Shown: positions 22,041-35,560, counted from the stretch's first letter. The stretch is DNA of 64,000 nt from Henricia sp. BOLD:AAB3569 (GCA_037783545.1 JBBELK010000164.1:62001-126000), one strand, 5' to 3'. Numbers and translations are program-made. The notes: generated by a model from the sequence alone, not told the origin.

Positions 22041-23660
22041 TAACAAGAATTGTATTAACAGTACACTTTCAGTTACCTTAATTGCTGTACCGTATGTAAA
22101 ATCAGGAGTCCACCACCAGTCCAGGAACACACAAAAGAATTTCTTTGATGCATTTTAGTTTTTAAAAAGTGTTTTTGACGGATTTGTTGTCACTTGCGTG
22201 AACTTGTGATAGACTTGTGATGGACTAAATTATTAACAGGAACACTGGTTATCAAAAGGCTAACTGTTCATCATTGATTTGAAGATCTTTGTTCAAATGA
22301 TTTAAAGATACTTTACTGGAATATTAACTTAAAACTTGAAATGTTTGTAAAGTACATGTATCTACTAAAGATGATTATTTAAGTGTTACTTTATGAAAAA
22401 GAACAACCAAGAATGCGTATACCAAAGGGTGGTGTATTTTTTCAAATGTCTTAATTTCCCAAATCCTTTTGAACATGCTCACTCCACAACAAAAATAAGT
22501 ATTGGCATTAAGGATTAAGGTCATGATGTCAACTGGAGCAAAGAATATGCATCCTCAAAAACACCAAAGTTGAAGGATTTTTGGAGCCTGGTTCCCTGTA
22601 GAATTACCCTATTATTGAATTGTGCAAGATCTAAATATTAAGGTAATAATAGATTGTATTTAAATCTGATGCAATATTTGAATACTTTAAAATAGTTTTG
22701 ATCGTAAAGTATGACCTTTACTTTCACAGATTTAATCTGTTGATTGAATGTTCATTTTCTGTTTTGTTAATGTTTAACATTGCCAAGATTCTTTGCAAAT
22801 CTGTATATTTAATTGATTTCGGTATCATATTTACTTATGACATGTATAAGAGCCAATTTTTGTTATGTGCACGTTCTATGGTTATTTGGAATTTGGATAA
22901 AATGTTAATTTTCTTTGCATTCAATGAGTGATTATCTTAGTGGTGCTAAAGCTGAGGCTTTAATAACATGTTTCCTTGTGATCCTTACCAATATTGCCAT
23001 GTACTGGATTGCCATCTTGGATGATTGTAACCAATCAGATTGCATTTAAGTTGGCAAATGAATCCTTATTGGTCAATTTGCATGCTAGTGTAAGGTTTTG
23101 ATTGGCTAAAATGATGGCTTTGGTGTTGGTAGTGATTTTCTCAAATTGAAGAAGATACCTAAAAAGGCCAATTTGGTGGGGGAAACATTGGGGAAAAATG
23201 TTTTTAATGTAATTTAAGATTCTGAAAGATCAATCTTACACCTTGTATGAATAAGAACAAAAAAGGCTTTGTATACATTTTATTGGACTTGTTTGCAGTC
23301 CTTGTCTCCACTTTTATGTTGTTTCATATGAAAATATTCTTTTAAAGATACACATCGTTTCTAGTCATGCTTTGACACAATACCAAAAGTAATAGCTATA
23401 ACGCGATGCATTCTGCGCACAATTAGGCTTACTGTGGCCGATTTCACAAAGCACTAAGACGCATCTTGGAAAGGTCACTCTTATCTTGGGACGTTGGTAT
23501 GGGAATTGGGAGGCATTAAACTCGTCTTAACTTTTGTGATATCGATCCCAGTGGTTAGTTGACAATTTGTACTAACTCGCGAGCTTGATTTCAAATACAC
23601 GACCTTGCAGTTATCAGTGGTTAGTTGATTGACAATTTGTATTAACTCGCGAGACTACTT
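22041..23660. other. Intergenic or long OSER1 3'UTR
   Basis: AT-rich, no gene recognised. GTTAGTTGACAATTTGTA and ACTAACTCGCGAG occur twice near 23555 and 23620, a short local duplication. Confidence 0.4.
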
Positions 23661-23667
23661 GGCTTAA

Positions 23668-23800
23668 AGACGCAGGCTCGTCCATGCGCGTGCGAGGAAT
23701 ACATTCGTGCCACGAAATTCACCGCTCCATGCCTTTCTGTGGAGCTGTGAATTTCGTGGCACGAATTTGTTCCTCGCGGGCGCATTGACGACGAGGGTCT
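23668..23800. mobile_element. Hairpin MITE, TTAA family, copy C
   Basis: Left end AGACGCAGGCTCGTCCATGC, right end slightly damaged (GACGACGAGGGTCT). TTAA is at 23664-23667 and 23801-23804. Confidence 0.75.
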
Positions 23801-23809
23801 TTAAATGTT

Positions 23810-24430
23810 GCGCAGCGATATTGTGTCGTATCGAGTGAATATGTGTGCCATAAGAACATTCATGTAAAAAGATAAATTTGTCGGTGGCAAAAGTTGGCTA
23901 AAAAATGGATACGCCGTCGAGTTACTAGCATCCACCACTTGCACAGTCGCGTTGAAAACGAGAACAAACCTGGCTGCCCTCCGTTGAACTTTCTGAAGAA
24001 CATCCCTATTTTGCTTAGTTCCTGAGTTCCAAGCACATGAAGCATATTCAACTGCGTGGCTGGACGACGGTTTTATACAAGTTTTCTTTGACGGTCTTAG
24101 AGCAATGATAGAAGTTTCGCTGAATGAATTTTCACATTTTTGTAGCCTTAACCGCAGCATGTTGTGATTGCTTCTCCCATTTTAGATTATTTTGGATACT
24201 TAGGCCTACCCCTACATACTTAACAAGTACTTCTTCTAAAGTTTGTCCAAGTAAGGTGTAATTTGTCTTTCCAGGTTGTCGCTTTCTTGAGATCCTGATG
24301 ACTTTACATTTCCATGGAAGGAACAAAGTATCTGTTGGTACTCGAAATGCAAAGCTCTCCTCCACCTGAAATATTCCTTGCGGTACTGTTAAGTTAGCAC
24401 CTAGGCACACTCTTTGTTTTTTTATCATGA
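23810..24430 (-). pseudogene. LINE reverse-transcriptase 3' remnant (CR1/Jockey-like)
   Basis: On the minus strand an upstream piece (24132-24428) encodes CKVIRISRKRQPGKTNYTLL and VKYVGVGLSIQNNLKW, the usual stretch after the RT catalytic core. The adjoining piece (23801-24160) has AVEYASCAWN and DVLQKVQRRAARFV, the typical LINE C-terminal block. The two are in different frames and the core domain is absent, so it is a 5'-truncated, frameshifted relic. Confidence 0.7.
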
Positions 24431-25149
24431 AGTCACGTAGGCCAGGCCTACGTGTCCTTCGTAATTAGATCATTCAATCAAAATGAGCAGTGAATTGAAT
24501 AGGTGCTGGGTTTACTTTCCACCAATGAAAACATTTCTTTTGAAGGCGTGCTTTGCAAGTTTGTAAAAAGCTTCAGTGACATTGAATACCATGAATTAAT
24601 ATTATTATATAAAGAAAATACTGTCCATTCCAATGTACATGTAGTTGTAATTTTTAGTTTTCTATTTTGATTTTTTTCTTATAGTGTTGATGCATGGAGG
24701 AAGGTTGATGTTACAGCGCCATCACGTGGCAAGCTCTTGCTTTGCGCAAAACCAAAAATGTAGTTCTTAATTATGATAGTGCCATCAATAACATGGAATA
24801 TATATGTAATTCCGACAGTTTGTTTGGTTTTCTTTCAGTTGTTGATATAGAATATATTGAATAGTAGCGATTTTAAACGAAATTACGAGGAATTGTGCTA
24901 TTTGTCTTCCAGGCGTATGAATACCAGCGATTTGATACGTCATCAAATGTATCACAGTTTCGAAGGTCATGTACGTAGTTTCATATCATCAAGCAACATT
25001 CGTCGCTGTACAGTCGGGGTATTTTTATTTAAGTTGGCTCAAAATTTATCCAGAAAACGGTTCCGTTTGAACCGCGTCACCCACACGAATACTTGGGCCG
25101 TATATTTGAGAAGCTTATAGAGTGGTTTATTGCATAAAAAGAAGGGAAA

Positions 25150-28100
25150 ATGGGTGGAGAACGGGCGTCGCGCCCAACGTGTTGTTTTTGCCTTCATGTT
25201 CGAACCGGAACCGTTTTGATTGCGCTATGGCACATGGTAAGTATTTTTCGAAACCAAAGTGTTGCGTTATCCCGACTATTCGCCCTAGCTCTATTTGGAG
25301 CTTAGTTTCGGACAGAATTTACAAATCGGCCTCATGTACAAAACGTATGGAAATGGTGAAAAAAATTCCAGGTTTTTCCAAGTAAAAATACTAAAATGTT
25401 TGTATTTTTTTCCAGCCAAATGCAAATGTTTGTTTTTCATTTTATCCATTTATTTTAAGGTCTGCTTTACAGATCAGATGCCATACAAAATTACTTTAAC
25501 AGGGGTCGAGTTTACGAAGTGCTACAATCCTTCGTATCTCTAGATGCACGTTACTCGAGACCTGTGAACAGGGCAGGTCCTCCGCCCTGGAGCCGTTTCT
25601 AACCCCAAAATCAAATATGCGCATGCGCGAGAGCAGAGGTCAACACTAGACTGGTTTCCTATCCTCATATGAGGATAGGAAACGGAAACCAGTCTAGCTC
25701 GTGTTGACCTCTCCGCTCTCGCGCATGCGCATATTTGATTTTGGGGCAAACGGCATGTATTTTATCTCATGGAAGGTCTGTATTTTGCCCCACGATTTCA
25801 CCAAAACTAGACATCGGATCGATGCGTACTCTTCTGACTAGTGGAACATTGGGGCGACTGCACCTATTGAGCAAATATCATAGCCAAGGGACAAATTTCA
25901 TTTGCGTGAGTTTGCCACAGATTTCGGGTTAGAAACGGCTCCAGAGCGCGCGGAGGATCCACCCTGTTCACGGGTCTAGTTACTCGATAGCTGAGGTTAC
26001 CTCGCTTCAACTTTATCATGTGGTTTTCCGGATGTAGAGCTGAGGTTACTTATTAACATGAACACGATATCACAAAACAAATGTGTCATTTTCTCCCCGT
26101 GACACACTAATTCTCCCTGGGACTCACCCAAACCTTGTCAGGCATAACCACTACGCAGGTTCTTCAGGGAAATATCAAGCCACGATGAAGATTCAGCATA
26201 CAATTGCCGTAAAAAAACGAGGTCTGGAATGACAGCCGATGTGTACAAATTCAAGTCTTGTGTACGATGTGTCTATCATCGTACATAGTGAGAGAAGATG
26301 AATGACATTGTACAGAGATATAATCCTGGAGGAAAAGGTCTCAACAGTATTGAAAACAGACTCATATTAAATATCATGGAAAGATTACCGAGTACTTTAT
26401 GGGAATCTTTTTGACTCGGACTGCAAAAGTTGACCAGGAGCAACAAAGGCAATTGCCTTAAAGGCACAGGCTCGTCAGCAATGCGCGCCCGCCAAATTTG
26501 TGCCACGCAATACGCAGCTCCATAGCAAAGGCATGGAGCTGCGTGTTTCGAGCACGAATTTGGCGGGCGCGCATTGCTGACGAGCCTGTGCCTTTAAAGT
26601 TCAGCAGTTCAGGCCTCCCCAATTTTTGTTGTTTGTTTTTTTTTCTTCGTCTTTTTCAGTCTTTTAATTATTTTTGATGATTTGTGGTTTTGTGGTTGAG
26701 TTTTCAGTTAAGTACATATTTTCTCTACTGTATTTGTGTTGAGTACAGATTGGGCAAGTATGTGCCATGCTGCTGATTGCATCTATGATCTTCAAGAATG
26801 TCCATAGCAGTGATAGTAGTAGCATCGTCAGAGAGACGGAGGACAACTCCTTCTTTTCCGCTGATGACCAACATGATGCATGTAAGTTCATTACTTGGTC
26901 AGGACAGATGCTGCCATCATCATGCCTTTGTCACTGTGTCCAAAACATTGAAATCACTGGTAACCCGATAGTGTTTAGGGTACATGTAGGTATGGGAATT
27001 TATGGTTAATTCAATTATTGAACCTTTATCTGGTCAATTTTACTACGACCCTATATAAATTTATTTCAGTTTCATGAAGTCATTACAAATAACCCTCTAA
27101 AAACCATTGTAAATTCTTTAAAAATGGGTTTCGTTTAAACGTTTGGCAAAACCGGTTTTTCAATTTGTTTTTAGTTAAACGGTTAATCTGTTATTCGTCC
27201 CATCCCTAATTTAGGGTACAAATACACATTCACCACTAATTCTACCTAATATGACATGACAATGCCCCAGAAAGTGTAAATTTCGTTAGGAAACATGATT
27301 TCAGCAATGAGAAAATATCAAGTCTTTCTTTGAAAACTTTTTTTTATGTCATGCTCCATAGACTTAGTGCATAAAGTCTAGTTTTTCCATGTTTAGTATA
27401 GTACGACTATGTTTGCTGGTACCGTTAGATTTGTCATGATCACAGAACTCCATTAAAAGCTAGAACTGTAACAAAGCCAGGACACACATAACCGGGCCTT
27501 CTTATTTGGCTTGTTTCTCTGTGTTACACAAAATGATAATAGTTTTATTAGAATTACTATATTCTTCTTACTTTCAGCCGATTACTGTGTTGGACTTGTC
27601 ATCGTTTTCTGCTATTTTCTCATCACCAGTATGATGATCAAGGGAGTTGCGCAGGTTAGTTCATGTACCCGCTGCCATAGACTATGTAAGTCTCGCGGCA
27701 AAGGTCAAATCTGAGCTTCCGGGCACAACACGACTAAGACGCCTATTCCTATAACACGGGCGAGATTTTGTTTTTTGTATATAAATTTGTCCAATCTTAA
27801 GTATACAACCGACCCGAAAGTGATTCGGGTAACTAAAATGTTTTTTTACAATATACTGTATAATACATGCATAATTATCTCTAAAAACGAAAAAGAATTA
27901 TTAAAATTGTGACCTGAATAAATTTCTCTGCTGGCATATTCTTCATCCAATTTGGAATGGATGACCCAAGTGTGGATTCATGTGAAAATGAATGCTTCGA
28001 ACTTGGGCACTCTGCAAGCTCTACTTTAGGTAGATGGCATTTCGCCTATCGCTAGCGAGGTATGTATGTACACTGTAGGCCTACGTACGTCGGCTGCTGT

Positions 28101-31100
28101 GCGTGTTGCATATCTTTTGTTGCATGTAGTTTACGATCTTCAAAGATTGACTTGTCGGCTCAGAAAAGATCGTGAATTTTTACATTTCGATTGCTTATTT
28201 TTGATTATATACCCCACTTCATCAATTGGAATGCAAGATTTTATTTAGAGATACACGTTTTGGGCTGTCTGAGTTTACAAAAACCTGCGTAAACAAAATA
28301 ATCCACGTATTTCGCTCGCGACGTGCGTTGAAGAGATGGGGTCTTGTGCCCGGAAATAACAGTGGTCTCGCGCGGTCTCGTACAGTACGTTCGCAAGGTC
28401 AACTTACATAGTCTGTTAGTGTTTCCTTTTTTTTCTTTTTTTTCTTCTAATTTTTCAGTAGCGGATTTACATCATAAAGTTCTTTTGACTACAGTCAAAA
28501 ACTCATTTTTAACTATTGTGTGAATATATTCAGTGTAGAATGCTAATTAGCTACACCTGCAATCCTGATTATTCTAATGTGTGCTAAATAACCCTAACAC
28601 TCCTCAATCCTCCAAAATCAATACGATTTTGTACACCCTAGGGAGTTAGGGTTAATTGACCCATGCACTTGTGAAGTTAATGCTAGGCAGATTCACCAAG
28701 TGTTCCAATCACATAAATTTGTATTTCACATTAAAAGTATTAAAACAAACTTTTAAATGAGGGGTCTATCATTCCGAGAGGATTCTTGGAACTAAAGTTA
28801 TAGCAGCGTTTGCCCTTAACTTTTTTCCCAACTGGCCAACAGGGCCAGTTGGCTTAAGTCTTCACTGGCTCGTCGGCATTTCAAGTGGCCCGGTTAAAAT
28901 TTCCGGTTGTTCTTTTTACACACAGTCGACCTTTAATGTTTGCAATAACCACATTTGAGTGAATAAATTAGGAAAATTTGGTAGTCATGAGGTTCTCCCC
29001 AGTACAAGTTATATTTTAACTGGACAGCCGGACCATTTGGGGAGGCTTTCCAACTGGCCCGAGATGATTTCAACTGTCATTTGGCCAACGGACCAGTGCT
29101 AATTCGAACGCTGTATAGTGGATTTTCTTCAGTCAAATTTAAATTGTTTTTGGTATACAAAATGATGTACAAAAATTGTGGCCATATCAAAAATCTTTAA
29201 CTTTTGAGGGCCTCTAAAACAACACTTGGCATTTACTCACACTGATGTAATTAAGTTAATTGGTTGATTTTTATATATGAAGTATCACTGTATTGAAGAA
29301 TTGTTCGACATAAAACATTTTTTGATATTGTTTTTGTCTCCCAAACAAAAACAGTAGGTTTAAAGGCACGGGCTCGTCGGCAATGCGCGGCCGCCAAATT
29401 CGTGCTCGAAACACGCAGCTCCATGCCTCTGCTATGGAGCTGCGTATTGCGTGGCACACATTTGGCGGGCGCGCATTGCTGTCAAACCTGTGCCTTTAAA
29501 AACTAGTCACAATTTGCAAGCACAAATTTGTATATATCGTGGAGTGCGCCCTCAGTATTGCAGCTTGTGAATCTAACAATTAATGCAACTGGACATATTG
29601 TAATGATCAATTCACGAAGGTCATGTGTGTCTGTTGCCAACGAGCCACTGGCAGCGGCTATTTGGCTGGAAGTAGACGTTTTTCAAGCCGCTGCTGTTTT
29701 TCTGCAGCTGCTATTTCTGGTGCTCAGATGCTTAAACACATACCTCCTCACTTTGCACCCTTGCATGTAACTCATTTACTCCTAGGCAGAGAGAGGTAAT
29801 TTATGGCAGTTCCCATGGGTGCGCATACCATATCGTTCAGTGTGTTTTCTTTTTCTTCTTCATAAACAGTACCAGTCCAGTTACCTGTTGCCGTTTTTCT
29901 GCCTGCAAATCTTTGACTTCTTCATTACCTGCCTGACGGCAATCGGGCTGTTGTCATACTACCCAGACTTTGATAAAGTAAGGAAAGGAATTTTGTTCTC
30001 TTTTTTTTTATAACTTTTGTAAATTTTGCCATCTTTTTTGTTTGGGGGTTAGGGGAGTTGGGATGAGGATTTTTTTCAATTCGGGCGTTTCACAATAAGA
30101 GCGCCACTAAGCGTTTCTGTCGGAGAGGGCTTTTTAGTGAAAGAGCTGTCGACATCGGTGTATTTGTTTTCTGCACAAACATATCGGATTTGATTTGATG
30201 TATGCATATTTATTTATTTATTTAAATTTACATGTAATTTGTATTTATTTTTTTCTCCTTTTAATAGAGTATTTGTTTCAATTTTTATCTGTAATGATAC
30301 CTGTAAATGGCAGATCTCTGCTGTTGGATATCGAAATAAATAAATAAAAATAAAATAAATACTTAATTTAGAGGTTGAAGTTTATTTAGGAAGCCTAGAT
30401 TATTTAAACACTGTTAACAGAGTTTGCGAAGAAAAAAAGTTCAATCCATGCTCTCTTCTTGAGAATAAACAACATAATATGCTTTTTCACATGTCTAGCA
30501 ATGATCGTGTCTACCTTTTTCCTCTGGCGTGCAGGCGCACACATCTAATGTATTCTTTACACGTCAAATACTTTGTGGCGCTTGTATTGTAAAACGCCCG
30601 ATTTGGTCCAGTTTAAATGAATGAGATAGTTTGAATGAGATAGTTTGATACTGCTGTACGAAGTCTAACTTGGAAATTATAACTGTTTCGTTGTTTAAAT
30701 GCATTATGAAAATTTAAAGAACAATTTCTGTGATTTTGTTTTCAATGTGGACATTGTACCTACCATATCTCTCTGTTTCAGGGCAAAATGCCATACAGCC
30801 AGCAGTTTGGCCAGTGGAAGGGAAAGCTGCCAATGGACAGCATTGATCTGGATAACCAGTGGGTTTTCCTGGTTGTTTTCGTTCTGTTCTTGGTGGTTAT
30901 GATGGCCAAGGTAAACTCAGACTTTGACATTATGAAAAGAAAGGGCAGGTGACTCTGGTCTTGATTTTTGTCTAAATTACAAGGGACACTGGAGCCAACT
31001 GGAGGGACAGCAAGGCCAGCCAACAGAGTTGAGAAGTTGATCAGAAATTGTTTTCTTTAAAATGACTTATCTAGCATAGGTGTGTGCAGATTTGATGGAA

Positions 31101-32637
31101 AAACCCAAAATGTTGAATGAGAAAAATTTAAAATTGTGTGGAAACACAAAATTCTCATATATTTTGCACACAAGGTCTGAAGCAATGATCAACTTCTCAA
31201 TTCTTTCCAAACTTTGTTTGAAATGTGTTCTGATTGTTAGTGAATACAAGCCTTAAAAAATTTAAGAAGATAGGGGCATGCTGGCCAAGTTGGCCTTGGA
31301 AAATGTATATTTGGCCTTGGAAAGTGTCTGGGCCAACTGAGCTGGGAACATGAGGCCATTGGCCTAGGTGACATCCATTAACGTCAAGGCATGTGGTATA
31401 AAATTTGATGGAACAAGTGGGCATGCCTCTATTATAACAGGGCTTGAATAAAAAGAGACTCGGTGAAAATCAACAGCAGCTTCTATTGATCACGTTCAGA
31501 TGACGTCACTTCCTACAAATCGCCACGTGCATCAAAATTTTGAGCGTATTTGTTTGTGACGCGCATCGGCTGCGCCGTATTTCGAACAAATTTTGAGCAA
31601 CACGCGCGCGTGTTTGGAACATGTTACAGCGTGTGTGTGCGCGTACTTGATAGCGTTTAATACGCAGTAGCATTTCTTCCTACGAAGATGGCGTCTGTGA
31701 ACGTGATCAATGGAAGTCTTAGTTGAGCTCCATGGAGTTTTGTTGCTGTACACGACAGCACCTTATGTAAAGGACCAGTCGAGTGCTTTGCATTTTAATT
31801 AACAAGTCGGGAATACATTTCTGTTCTTGTTCTCTGGTATCACAGGAACAATTTTTAGTTGCTGTGTGCTAATTCCTACCACATGTTAATTTTGGAGCCC
31901 AGTTAAAACCAGCTTCTGATTTTCAAAAAGCCATCTTGTCAAATCAGAAAGACTGCAATAGTAAGCATGCTTGCAAGCTGAGGTTTCACCTTGTAGTTCT
32001 TTCATTCATCCCCAGGCCTACTGCATCGCCTGTGTGTGGTCCTGCTACAAGTACATCGCGGCCTACGAGATCAGAAACAGTGTTGGCGGCAATAACTTTG
32101 CCATGGATGCCGAGGTGAGACGATAACATATAAACCATTTATTCGTCAGATACAACCAAAAGACCTCTGACACACTGGGCAGATGCTTAACCAGCTGAGC
32201 TATGAGGCACAGTAGTATACTTCCTCGGGTTTCCCTCAAGACCCCTGACACACTGGGCAGATACTCTACCAGCTGAGCTTTAAGGGACAGTGGTATACAG
32301 TGGTATACACACGTTGGTGTGTGGGGTTTTCCTCCCACCTCTAAAACTTATAATTTCTTCCTGTCCTCTTGCACCTCGTGGCCAAGCTGAAGAACCTCCT
32401 AGGTGGCTACAGGGCAACGACTTATTTTGGCTAATCTCAGCAACCAGATCCCTTTAGGGGATCATACGAAAGAAGTTGTCGGCCCTGGTTGAGACGTTCT
32501 AATCACTACTTATCCAAGATGGAATTTATAAATGTTTTCGTTTTTATTCTTTTTCTCAGGCTCTGATGCCCAAGTTACCAAGCTACTCGGATGCCATCAA
32601 GATCCCTTCTGAGAAGCCGCCGGCTTACGAGGAATAA
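25150..32637 (+). CDS. LAPTM4: Lysosomal-associated transmembrane protein 4 homologue, seven exons
   Basis: Four-pass membrane protein of late endosomes and lysosomes. Exons: 25150-25236, 26749-26881, 27578-27654, 29870-29977, 30782-30910, 32016-32114, 32560-32637. Phases close to 236 aa (human LAPTM4A is 233). Exon 1 carries the family signature CCFCLHVRTGTVLIALWHM, which continues into TM1 in exon 2 (IGQVCAMLLIASMIF). Exon 2 also has an acidic, Ser-rich luminal loop. Exon 3 holds TM2 and exon 4 TM3 (LLPFFCLQIFDFFITCLTAI). Exon 5 has a luminal loop and the start of TM4 (WVFLVVFVLFLVVMMAK). Exon 6 matches the family's ISCVWNCYRYING block (CIACVWSCYKYI). The tail ends KPPAYEE, a PY motif that in relatives recruits NEDD4-type ligases. 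Vertebrate tails have a second PY-like motif; only LPSYSDA is present here. LAPTM4A versus 4B cannot be decided and it is probably co-orthologous to both. Confidence 0.92.
25553..25986. mobile_element. Nested palindromic elements in LAPTM4 intron 1
   Basis: Outer arms (CCTGTGAACAGGGCAGGTCC, GGAGCCGTTTCTAACCC on the left; GGGTTAGAAACGGCTCC, CCCTGTTCACGGGTC on the right) enclose an inner near-perfect palindrome at about 25604-25742 (CAAAATCAAATATGCGCATG and reverse complement, centred on ATCCTCATATGAGGAT). The inner element appears to have inserted next to one outer arm. Confidence 0.65.
26462..26593. mobile_element. Hairpin MITE, TTAA family, copy D
   Basis: Ends AGGCACAGGCTCGTCAGCAA and reverse complement; TTAA at 26458-26461 and 26594-26597. 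It lies in LAPTM4 intron 1. Confidence 0.8.
29364..29495. mobile_element. Hairpin MITE, TTAA family, copy E
   Basis: Left AGGCACGGGCTCGTCGGCAA, right GTCAAACCTGTGCCT; TTAA at 29360-29363 and 29496-29499. It lies in LAPTM4 intron 3. Confidence 0.8.
30190..30362. repeat. AT-rich simple repeats, possible retroelement tail
   Basis: TATTTATTTATTTA near 30207 and GAAATAAATAAATAAAAATA near 30331 flank CAGATCTCTGCTGTTGGATA. The second run resembles the (AAATA)n tail of a non-LTR element. LAPTM4 intron 4. Confidence 0.4.
31240..31345. repeat. Repeat shared with 53800-53910
   Basis: GGCCAAGTTGGCCTTGGAAA and ACACTGGAGCCAACTGGAGG (near 30988) recur in the same order at 53810-53910 as CACTGAGGGCAACTGGAGGG and GCCAAGTTGGCCTCAGAAAA. 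Old dispersed repeat of unknown class. Confidence 0.5.
31481..31722. mobile_element. Palindromic MITE in LAPTM4 intron 5
   Basis: TTCTATTGATCACGTTCAGA at the left pairs with TCTGTGAACGTGATCAATGG at the right; the middle is GC- and CpG-rich. No coding content. Confidence 0.6.
32140..32320 (-). repeat. Tandem tRNA-like units
   Basis: Two minus-strand units containing AGCTCAGCTGGTAGAG or close variants (tRNA A-box/D-arm) about 75 bp apart, followed by AGTGTGTCAGGGGTCTTG. Same unit as at 38119-38430 and 54140-54215. The T-arm is degenerate, so no tRNA gene is called. Confidence 0.6.
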
Positions 32638-33346
32638 AACATCGTCTGCGCAAATCAAGAAGTTTATCCACACCGTCAACATATAAAACTTAATTATACG
32701 CATTGAGCCAACTATTAGACAACATTCATGTACAATATACATTGCTTTGTAGTAGAGACATATTCGATTTACTCTGCAACAGTTTTGGTGCATGAAAAGC
32801 CGATTCATTTTCCTCCAGTCTTGAAGTTCATTTTAATTGGTTTCATGTCATCATTGGATTTAAAAAATATTTTTTCTCTTTTAATTAACTCCTTAAGAAC
32901 TTGCACAAAAATTAAAACAGCTTTTGGAAACGACACATTCCAGAATTTAGCATATTCTTGTGAGTTAGCCTTCTCTTGAATTTGTTGACTTCTCTCGAGA
33001 AACACCTATAGTCTGGACAAATTTTTCGTAATCCCCTAAATTGTGAAACTGTTGATCTTGTGTGGGTATTGGACATTTCTTGGTGGTGTTCTTTAATGTT
33101 ATTTGAGATATATTTAGAGATTTTGCTTAAACAGTGGCAGCATTTATATTGTGACATTGTATTGGAATGGTAGTTTAAGAACAGTGAACTTTGTGGAACA
33201 GGCACTAACCTATGTAACAGGGGCTAGAGATATTGGATTTGTCCGACCATTTGAAATTAATCATTCTCTCATATTTAGCTTTGGAATTATGCATTTCTGG
33301 CAGGGTAATATGAAAATTGTTCCTCTTGATTACAGATTGCTCTTAA
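32638..33346. other. LAPTM4 3' flank
   Basis: Probably 3'UTR and intergenic. Open frames here have no family resemblance. An AATAAA is not evident close to the stop except AATAAAA overlapping the stop codon itself. Confidence 0.35.
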
Positions 33347-33492
33347 CCCTTTGAACCCTAAATTATTTATGCGCAATGACACTGGTTTGTCAACCGGTTA
33401 TGAAGACGTCACTCAAAAGTCACAATAGTGGCTCATCGGGTTACTCCTTGTTCACGGGGAAGTCAAAAATGTGACATTTAGGGTTCAAAGGG
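33347..33492. mobile_element. piggyBac-like hairpin MITE
   Basis: Ends CCCTTTGAACCCTAAAT and reverse complement, with TTAA directly outside each end (33343-33346, 33493-33496). TTAA targets and CCCT termini are hallmarks of piggyBac-type elements. The interior is not self-complementary. Confidence 0.7.
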
Positions 33493-33872
33493 TTAAGAAA
33501 CAAAAAATTAGCATTCATAAAGGCAACCGCGCAGCTGACGACGGAGGGAAAATGAGCTTAGCTTATTTAAAGTAGATGAGAGATAACGGCCCATTTATGA
33601 AGTTACAAATACAAAGTATCTTAAAACACGCAGCCATTCCTTGAAAATAGACGATTTTCCTCCCCCCAGCATGTCTGGTGTATGTACTGTAGTCGGTGAG
33701 TCGAATTCGAGTTGACTTCCCTGAGAGCTTTATGAAAGCGGATGATTTGGTAGCTCCATAAGAAAAAGTGCATGTCAAATAGTATACCATTACTTGCGCT
33801 TATTTCAGTGCGGTGGTCCGTGTGGGTTTATACAATGTACAAAGTGTAATCCTTTGGCTGTGTAATAAAACT

Positions 33873-34283
33873 AAAAAAAGTTCAGAAACTTTTTTTCAGA
33901 AAGTTTAGGCGATGTACTAGTACCTAGTCATTTTCCTTGAATTTGGTATTATTAGAAAGCCCTGTTATTCCTCTTTACAATGATGTGTCATTGGGTACGA
34001 TTAAGCAATTGGGAGATGTGCAGCACAGCTAAATATGGGGGTGGGTGTAAAGTGAAATGTCACAAAATAGTAGTTTTTGCTTGAGGGATGGGAATGTGTC
34101 AATGCACTTTTTGACAATGGCAATGCATTTTGTGACATTTCACTTTACACACACACACAGCTGTGCTGCAAGAATAACGGGGCTTTCCAATTATACCAAA
34201 TTCAAGAAAAATAATATGGCAACCAAAATAATTCATCAGTAAAACTTGAGTTTCCGAACTTTTTTGAAGAGTTTAGAAACTGC
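33873..34283. mobile_element. Large palindrome, about 410 bp
   Basis: Successive inverted pairs: AAGTTCAGAAACTTTT/CCGAACTTTTTTGAAG, TTGAATTTGGTATTATTAGA/CCAATTATACCAAATTCAA, GCAGCACAGCT/AGCTGTGCTGC and GTGTAAAGTGAAATGTCACA/TGTGACATTTCACTTTACAC. No protein is predicted. Confidence 0.65.
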
Positions 34284-35530
34284 TGCAAATGCAATTATAT
34301 TTTGTTGACGGAATACTTTGATATATCTAATCCGTTTCTATTCAAGGTACATGTACGTAGATAAAGAATTCCAGTATGTTATGTATTCCGAAATTTCAAA
34401 TTTTGCGGCTTAGAATTTATGGAAGGGTGTCATTGATGATTGAAGCCATTGCGGCACAACACCTAACAAGTCATGATACTTCACAAAACGAAGAAGAACG
34501 ATACATAACATTGTTGCTGTTTGTGACATTATTTTTCAAATGCACGCATACTTGTAAATAATCACCGCTTCTAGTATAAATAACAAGTGTATGGGTACTT
34601 AATGTATTTTCATGCTTTAAAGCTAAGACCTATCCGCTATGTTTACCTACTTTGTATGTAGGGTTTGTGGGAAATAAAACAGTGTGTCGCGAATGATGGT
34701 TTTCGCTGAATTATTGAAGTTGTCTTGTTTTGACTTGCGTATGGCATGTGCTTGTGTATCTTGTAATTTTTTTTTTACTCAAAACAAACGTTTTTGCTTT
34801 ATTGGTGTGTTCATAAAGTTGTTCTGCTTCCAATAACTAGGAACGGCTCCACGGTGGGCCCAATCCTAATATAATTCCGAGGTCCAAGTACCCACGACAC
34901 AAAATAAACATGTATATTTTTTTTAGGGAAAAGATGTACGTGTTTTCTGAACGCTAGTTTGGCGTTTTTTGATGGAAGTTTCTAAGTGATAATGTTTTGT
35001 TTTTTGTTTATCATATTTGCATAGAGAAGGCTGCATAATCGTGATGATAATTTCTGAGGCTGGACTTGATGAGCTGTGGGGCAATTATTGGAACAGTCCG
35101 TTTTGAAAGGGAATTAATTAATTTTCAATGTTCATTTGAATCGGCATTAGTATAAATGTTTCGATCTTGTTGCTGTACATCCGTGTTATATTATTGATAG
35201 AGAAAATATTTGAGCTTTGAAATAATTATTTGGAACCAAACAATTTCCACCCCACCCCCTAATACAAAATGTAAAGGTCCACATTTTATGTGCATATTAT
35301 GCGCACGCATGCATATTCTGTGTACAGTGTACGTACGTACGTACGTGCATGCAGTATGCTGTGTGTTGGCTACGTGCTTTACATCGTCGATACGTGCTTG
35401 CGTTGAAAATCCTCATCGAAAAGGTACGAAATTTACATTTTACCTCAAATGTTGATCTCAGAGTGCATGTGTATATAACATGTCACATTTTGGTATTAAA
35501 ATGCGGGTATAAAACTGTTTAATCAGTGAT
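34284..35530. other. Intergenic before NFYC
   Basis: AT-rich; contains a short (ACGT)n palindromic run at about 35329-35346. No coding sequence recognised. Confidence 0.45.
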
Positions 35531-35560
35531 TTTCGGGCAAGAGTTCGCGGGGAGATTGTC

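Noticed and set aside
24722..24729. TCACGTGG as a CLEAR (TFEB) site for LAPTM4
   Set aside because: Only 8 of 10 consensus positions match and it lies 420 bp before the start codon with no mapped promoter.
35329..35346. (ACGT)n run as a regulatory site
   Set aside because: A short simple palindromic repeat; nothing else supports a function.
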